Assembly: GCF_025465255.1 (NCBI RefSeq)
Contig: NZ_JAODNI010000041.1
Span: 1-39,489 of the forward strand
Source: Pseudonocardia sp.
GTDB taxonomy: Bacteria > Actinomycetota > Actinomycetes > Mycobacteriales > Pseudonocardiaceae
Direction: 5' to 3'
Length of the DNA stretch: 39,489 nucleotides
Shown here: positions 35,563-39,489 of the stretch, in pieces
Position numbering within the stretch: the stretch's first letter is position 1
Layout: each line of letters starts with the position of its first letter
Translations under genes and position numbers: made by a program
The notes under the pieces: model-generated
Told to the model about the DNA's origin: nothing
The model's database searches: none
Seen by the model: only the letters and a program-made list of their open reading frames with translations

Positions 35563-35611
35563 CACGAACGGCACTTTCGTTCATACCTGGTGAGCGAAAG
35601 TGCCGTTCGTG
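35563..35611. terminator. 21-bp stem-loop after purH, copy 2 of the repeated element
   Basis: Arms 35563-35583 and 35591-35611 pair along 21 bp with one G-T pair, around a 7-nt loop. The 49 bases differ from the copy at 146-194 in only two positions. It starts 22 bases after the purH stop and precedes the imuA' promoter region on the same strand. It should stop purH transcription before imuA'. Confidence 0.7.
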
Positions 35612-35632
35612 AAGATCAACAGGCGCCGCAGC

Positions 35633-37879
35633 CTAGTGCGCGAAGTGGCGGGTGCCCGTCAGGTAGAGGGCGACGCCCGCGGCGGCGGCCGCGGCGGTGA
35701 CCTGCTCGTCCCGGATCGAACCGCCCGGGTGCACGACGGCCCTGACGCCCGCCTCGAGGAGCACCTCCAGCCCGTCGGGGAACGGGAAGAACGCGTCCGA
35801 CGCGGCGACGGCGCCGCGGGCGCGGTCCCCGGCGCGGGTCACGGCGAGCTTGCAGGAGTCCACGCGGTTGACCTGGCCCATCCCGACACCGACGGCCGCG
35901 CCGTCCGAGGCGAGCAGGATCGCGTTGGACTTCACCGCGCGGCATGCGCGCCAGGCGAACGCGAGGTCCGCGAGCACCTCATCGGGCACCGGCTCGCCGG
36001 CGACGAGCTTCCAGGACGACGGGTCGTCCCCGGCCGCGTCGACGGCGTCGCGCTGCTGCAGGAGCAGGCCGCCGGTGATCGGCCGCATCTCGGCGCCGGT
36101 CCGGCGGACCTCGCCGGGCAGCCGCAGCACCCGCAGGTTCTTCTTCGACGTGAGGATCTCCAGCGCGCCCTCGGCGAAGGACGGCGCGAGCACGACCTCG
36201 GTGAAGATGTCCTTCACCTGCTGCGCCATCTCCACGCTGACCTCGCGGTTCGTCGCGATGACGCCGCCGTAGGCGCTCACCGGGTCCGTCGCGTGGGCCT
36301 TGCGGTGGGCCTCGGCGACGTCCGCGCCGACCGCGATGCCGCACGGGTTCGCGTGCTTGATCACCGCGACCGTCGGCCGGTCCCCGTGGTCGTGCGCAGC
36401 GCGCCAGGCGGCGTCCGCGTCGACGTAGTTGTTGTAGGACATCTCCTTGCCGTGCAGCTGCTCGGCCTGCGCGAGGCCCGAGCTCTCGGGGGACACGTAG
36501 AGCGCCGCGGCCTGGTGCGGGTTCTCGCCGTAGCGCAGCGTCGCCTTGCGCTCCCAGGTGGCGCCGGCCCACGCGGGGAACACCGTGTCCGCCTCGGGCG
36601 CGAGGACGGAACCCATCCAGGACGCGACGGCGACGTCGTAGCTCGCCGTGTGCCGGAAGGCCTCGGCGGCGAGCCGCCGCCGGTCCGCGAGCAGGAACCC
36701 GCCCGCCGCAACCTGCTCGAGGACCCAGTCGTACCGCGCCGGGTCCGTGATCACGGCGAGGCTGTCGTGGTTCTTCGCCGACGCCCGGACCATCGCGGGG
36801 CCGCCGATGTCGATCTGCTCGACGCACTCGTCCTGCGTCGCGCCGGACGCGACGGTCTCGGTGAACGGGTAGAGGTTCGACACGAGCATGTCGAACGGCG
36901 CGACGCCCAGCTGCTCGAGCTGCGCGAGGTGCTCCGGCTTGCGGGTGTCCGCGAGCAGCCCGGCGTGCACCCGCGGGTGCAGGGTCTTCACCCGGCCGTC
37001 GAGGGTCTCCGGGAAGCCGGTCAGCTCCTCGACCGGGGTCACCGGGATGCCCGCGTCCGCGATCCGCTGGGCGGTCGACCCGGTGGAGACGATCTCCACG
37101 CCCGCCGCGTGCAGCCCGGTGGCGAGGTCCAGCAGACCCGCCTTGTCGTAGACGCTGATCAGGGCCCGGCGTACCGGCCTGCGCTCACTCACGTCGATGC
37201 TCGCCTCTTTCTCCGCTCGCGCCGATCCGATGCGGACCAGCGCCTCGACGGTGCCGACCAGCAGCCGCCGTTCCGAGTTCTTGATCCGTTCGTGCAGCTC
37301 GGCCTCGGTGTCGCCGGGCCGCACGGGTACGGCTTCCTGGGCCAGGATCGGCCCGGTGTCCACGCCGGCGTCGACCAGGTGGACGGTCGTTCCGGTGATC
37401 TTGACGCCGTGCGCGAGCGCGTCCCGGACGGCGTGCGCCCCCGGGAACGACGGCAGCAGCGCCGGATGGGTGTTGACGATCGGGCAGCCGATCCCGTCCA
37501 GGAAGTCCGGGCCGAGGATCCGCATGAACCCGGCGCAGACGACCAGGTCGGGCTCGTGCGCACGAACCGCGGCCAGCAGCGCGCGGTTCCAGGCGTCCCG
37601 GTCCGGGTGCTCCGCGGGGCGGACGACCGCGGTGGGCACGCCGGCCCGCACGCCGCGATCGACGGCGGTGGCGTCCCGGTCCGCGGCTACGGCGACGACC
37701 TCGGCCGGGTAGTCCGCGTCCGCGGCGGCGTCGAGGAGGGCCTGCAGCAGCGTGCCGGAGCCGGACGCCAGGACGACGAGCCGCGCAGGTGCGCGGGGCC
37801 CGGGTGTGCTGCTCGCGGCGCTGGGATCGGCGCTCGACGCGGCGGACAACCGGGCTCCTCTTCTCGACTGGGGCGGCAC
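35633..37879 (-). CDS. purH: PurN-PurH in one continuous frame (GAR transformylase + AICAR transformylase/IMP cyclohydrolase)
   Basis: One uninterrupted 748-codon frame joins two purine enzymes. Residues about 30-225 are PurN, which formylates glycinamide ribonucleotide: [34 protein letters not shown] with the catalytic Asn-His, and [13 protein letters not shown] with the Asp. Residues about 230-748 are PurH, which makes FAICAR and closes it to [62 protein letters not shown]. There is no stop between them. A GTG at 37192 with a purine-rich stretch upstream could start a separate 519-residue PurH, so both a fusion and an internal initiation are possible. GTG 37879 is the probable start of PurN. 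Confidence 0.9.
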   Translation of the reverse strand: MPPQSRRGARLSAASSADPSAASSTPGPRAPARLVVLASGSGTLLQALLDAAADADYPAEVVAVAADRDATAVDRGVRAGVPTAVVRPAEHPDRDAWNRALLAAVRAHEPDLVVCAGFMRILGPDFLDGIGCPIVNTHPALLPSFPGAHAVRDALAHGVKITGTTVHLVDAGVDTGPILAQEAVPVRPGDTEAELHERIKNSERRLLVGTVEALVRIGSARAEKEASIDVSERRPVRRALISVYDKAGLLDLATGLHAAGVEIVSTGSTAQRIADAGIPVTPVEELTGFPETLDGRVKTLHPRVHAGLLADTRKPEHLAQLEQLGVAPFDMLVSNLYPFTETVASGATQDECVEQIDIGGPAMVRASAKNHDSLAVITDPARYDWVLEQVAAGGFLLADRRRLAAEAFRHTASYDVAVASWMGSVLAPEADTVFPAWAGATWERKATLRYGENPHQAAALYVSPESSGLAQAEQLHGKEMSYNNYVDADAAWRAAHDHGDRPTVAVIKHANPCGIAVGADVAEAHRKAHATDPVSAYGGVIATNREVSVEMAQQVKDIFTEVVLAPSFAEGALEILTSKKNLRVLRLPGEVRRTGAEMRPITGGLLLQQRDAVDAAGDDPSSWKLVAGEPVPDEVLADLAFAWRACRAVKSNAILLASDGAAVGVGMGQVNRVDSCKLAVTRAGDRARGAVAASDAFFPFPDGLEVLLEAGVRAVVHPGGSIRDEQVTAAAAAAGVALYLTGTRHFAH
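37190..37192 (-). other. Possible internal start codon of purH
   Basis: GTG 37192 begins [17 protein letters not shown], the usual PurH N terminus, and is preceded 11-17 bases upstream by AAAGAGG. Starting here gives 519 residues, the normal PurH length. Because purN has no stop before it, this would be in-frame internal initiation. Confidence 0.45.
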
Positions 37880-37978
37880 CGGCTGCGGGATCTTCTCCCC
37901 GTCCGGCGCGGCGACCCTGACCAGCGTAAACCGCGACCCGGATCACAGCGCGGCCGCGTCGCCCGCACAGGGTGCCGG

Positions 37979-39489
37979 TCACTCCTCGCGGGCGGCCTCC
38001 TCGGCCTGCCGGGCGCGCTGGGCGACGAGCTCCGCGACGGTCCGCGGCTTCGGCTCGGTCTCCTCGTTCGGCGCGTTGCGCGCCGGCTTCACGGGTCCAC
38101 GGGACTCAGGCGCACGGGATTCGGCCGCTCGGGAGCCGGGCACCCGGGAGCCTGCCGCTCGGCGCTCGGCTACTCGGCGCTCCGCTGCGGGCTCGGCTAC
38201 TCGGTGCTCCGGTGCGGGCTCGGCCGCTCGGCGCTCCGGCGCGGGGCTCTGTAGGGGCTCGGCCGCTCGGGCCGGGGCCTGCCGGGGCTCGGCCCGGCGG
38301 AACAGGGAGGCGCGGGGCCCGCCCTCCCGTTCCTGACGGGTGCGCTCCCGCCGCTTCTCCCGGCGGCGCTGCTCCCGCTCGGAGTACCGGGCGCCGACGG
38401 AGCGGGCGCGGGGCATGGGCCCGTCGCCGGGTGCCGGCGCGTCTGCCGGCTCGTCGTCGGCGAGGGCGTCGCCTGCAGGGCCGCGGTCTGCGGGGTCGCG
38501 GTCTGCGGGGTCGCGGTCCGCCGGGTCACGGTCTGCTGAGTCGTCGTCGGCGAGGCCGCTGTCTGTGGGGTCGAGGTCTGTGAGGTCGTCGTCTGCGGGG
38601 GCGTCGTCCACCGGGTCGTCGCGCATCTCGTCGTCGGGCCGCGGGTACCCGTCCAGGTCTCCGTGCTCGACGGGCTCGGTCGAGGCCCCCGGGCGGCCCT
38701 GCCGGTCGGCCTCGTCGTCGGCCTTCACAAGGCCCCCGTCCTCCGGATCGTCCCCGTCCGGCTCGAGGTCCTCGTGCCCGGGCGCGTCGTGCCCGGACTC
38801 GTCATCCGCAGCCTCGTCCCACTCGTCGTCCCAGTCCCCGGTCTCCGGGTCCCGGCGCTCCTCCTCGACGTGCCGGTACCCGTCGGGCGCCTCCGCACCC
38901 CGCTGCACCAGGGCTACCAGCGCCCCCGGCCCACCGACCCACAGCAGCACCGCCAGCAGCACCAGCCACGGCGGCACGACCACCGGGTCGAACGGTCCCG
39001 CCGCGAGCCTGCCCCCGGCGAGGGCCGCGGCGAGCGCGCCCGCGACGGCGAGCAGCGCCGCGGCCGTCCCGACCGCGCGGATCCGCTGCACCACCGTCGA
39101 CGAGGGCCCGAGCACCCGCCGGCACGTCCCGCCGACGAGCAGCCCGACCCCGGCGGGGAGCAGGAACACCACGACCGCCCACACCGGCGGCGTCCCGACG
39201 GGCAGCGCCCCGAACAGCGGGAACGGAGGCAACGGGCCGCTCGTCGAGCCGAGCGGGGACACCGAGGCCGTCCCCACCTCGACTCCCGGGCCGAGCAGCC
39301 AGGACGCCCCGGCGACGACGGCGTTGGGCAGGTAGGCCAGCGCGAGCAGGGTGAGTCCGAGGCCCGCACCGAACGCGGGGGCGACGGCGACGTAGCCGGC
39401 GTGGACGCGCGTGGCGCCGAAGCCGAGGCCGACCAGGACCGCCAGCGCGCCGAGCGCCAGCAGCGCCGCGCCGCCGACGGCCGCCGCGG
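37979..39489 (-). CDS. DUF6350-type membrane protein with long low-complexity tail (5' end outside window)
   Basis: At least 503 residues are encoded, with the start beyond the window. The visible membrane part includes GYVAVAPAFGAGLGLTLLAL, YLPNAVVAGASWLLGPGV, and several later helices (VWAVVVFLLPAGVGLLVGG, PPWLVLLAVLLWVGG), the pattern I associate with the DUF6350 family commonly encoded before purN in actinobacteria. After about the last helix the protein has some 300 cytoplasmic residues: first Asp/Glu-rich with DPADR repeats, then Arg/Ala/Glu-rich with 9-residue repeats, ending in an Ala/Glu helix. Function unknown. It is 99 bases upstream of purN and probably co-transcribed. Confidence 0.75.
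   Translation of the reverse strand, partial: AAAVGGAALLALGALAVLVGLGFGATRVHAGYVAVAPAFGAGLGLTLLALAYLPNAVVAGASWLLGPGVEVGTASVSPLGSTSGPLPPFPLFGALPVGTPPVWAVVVFLLPAGVGLLVGGTCRRVLGPSSTVVQRIRAVGTAAALLAVAGALAAALAGGRLAAGPFDPVVVPPWLVLLAVLLWVGGPGALVALVQRGAEAPDGYRHVEEERRDPETGDWDDEWDEAADDESGHDAPGHEDLEPDGDDPEDGGLVKADDEADRQGRPGASTEPVEHGDLDGYPRPDDEMRDDPVDDAPADDDLTDLDPTDSGLADDDSADRDPADRDPADRDPADRGPAGDALADDEPADAPAPGDGPMPRARSVGARYSEREQRRREKRRERTRQEREGGPRASLFRRAEPRQAPARAAEPLQSPAPERRAAEPAPEHRVAEPAAERRVAERRAAGSRVPGSRAAESRAPESRGPVKPARNAPNEETEPKPRTVAELVAQRARQAEEAAREE
38162..38242 (-). repeat. Three 27-bp repeats in the DUF6350-type tail
   Basis: Three successive 27-bp units encode APERRAAEP, APEHRVAEP and AAERRVAER. 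More degenerate RxxxSRxPxSR copies follow to about 38100. The frame is preserved. They enrich the tail in alternating Arg and Glu. Confidence 0.75.
38483..38542 (-). repeat. Four 15-bp repeats in the DUF6350-type tail
   Basis: Four consecutive 15-bp units encode DSADR, DPADR, DPADR and DPADR within the acidic part of the tail; GPAGD follows as a diverged fifth. The repeat is frame-neutral and probably slippage-prone. Confidence 0.75.

Noticed and set aside
32641..35574. A 977-residue version of ImuB starting far upstream
   Set aside because: The extra 300 residues overlap imuA' in another frame and are Arg/Gly/Ala-rich without similarity; ATG 34662 overlaps the imuA' stop as expected.

Overview
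The window is about 39.5 kb of very GC-rich DNA from an actinobacterial chromosome. It has frequent GTG starts, many 4-nt GTGA stop/start overlaps, coenzyme F420 biosynthesis (fbiC), perfect actinobacterial-type LexA boxes and a DnaE2/ImuA'/ImuB mutasome. Gene content and style fit the Pseudonocardiaceae (a Pseudonocardia-like organism), but that genus is an inference. There are no rRNA or tRNA genes, no insertion sequence and no CRISPR array; most of it is ordinary chromosomal core with some decaying genes.

Layout. 1-2.1 kb: the tail of an unknown plus-strand gene converges on murJ (lipid II flippase) across a perfect stem-loop. 2.2-9.1 kb: a minus-strand nucleoside uptake and salvage cluster, read in the order BMP-type lipoprotein, ABC ATPase, two permeases, cytidine deaminase, thymidine phosphorylase. 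9.3-13.9 kb: an SRPBCC protein, a broken D-Ala-D-Ala carboxypeptidase gene ending in a phased short-repeat block, a YihY-family membrane protein, trpS, and a regulator made of two HxlR domains. 13.9-19.8 kb: a structured non-coding gap, a 57-residue protein, fbiC, a YbaK-type deacylase, a kinase-fold protein lacking catalytic residues that overlaps exonuclease III, and a small SH3-like membrane protein. 20.0-25.4 kb: monomeric NADP isocitrate dehydrogenase, a CoA-transferase pseudogene, a DUF3017 protein, and two acetate-transporter-family paralogues flanking a pentapeptide-repeat protein.

25.5-35.5 kb holds the SOS mutagenesis genes in two units. dnaE2 lies directly downstream of a MerR-thioredoxin pair, and imuA'-imuB lies about 6 kb further on; each unit has a perfect 16-bp LexA palindrome. 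Two tandem M28 metallopeptidases sit between them. 35.6-39.5 kb: purN and purH are read as one uninterrupted frame, next to a DUF6350-type membrane protein with a long low-complexity tail that runs off the window.

The most unusual items are the continuous PurN-PurH frame, the double-HxlR regulator with a repeated H-C-C-C motif, the 22-bp-phased GCGAGTCG block at the truncated carboxypeptidase gene, two nearly identical 49-bp stem-loops 35 kb apart at gene 3' ends, the predicted pseudokinase, a plus-strand promoter-like element with no gene behind it, and the LexA operator that fills nearly the whole gap before dnaE2. No clearly new defence or mobile system was found.
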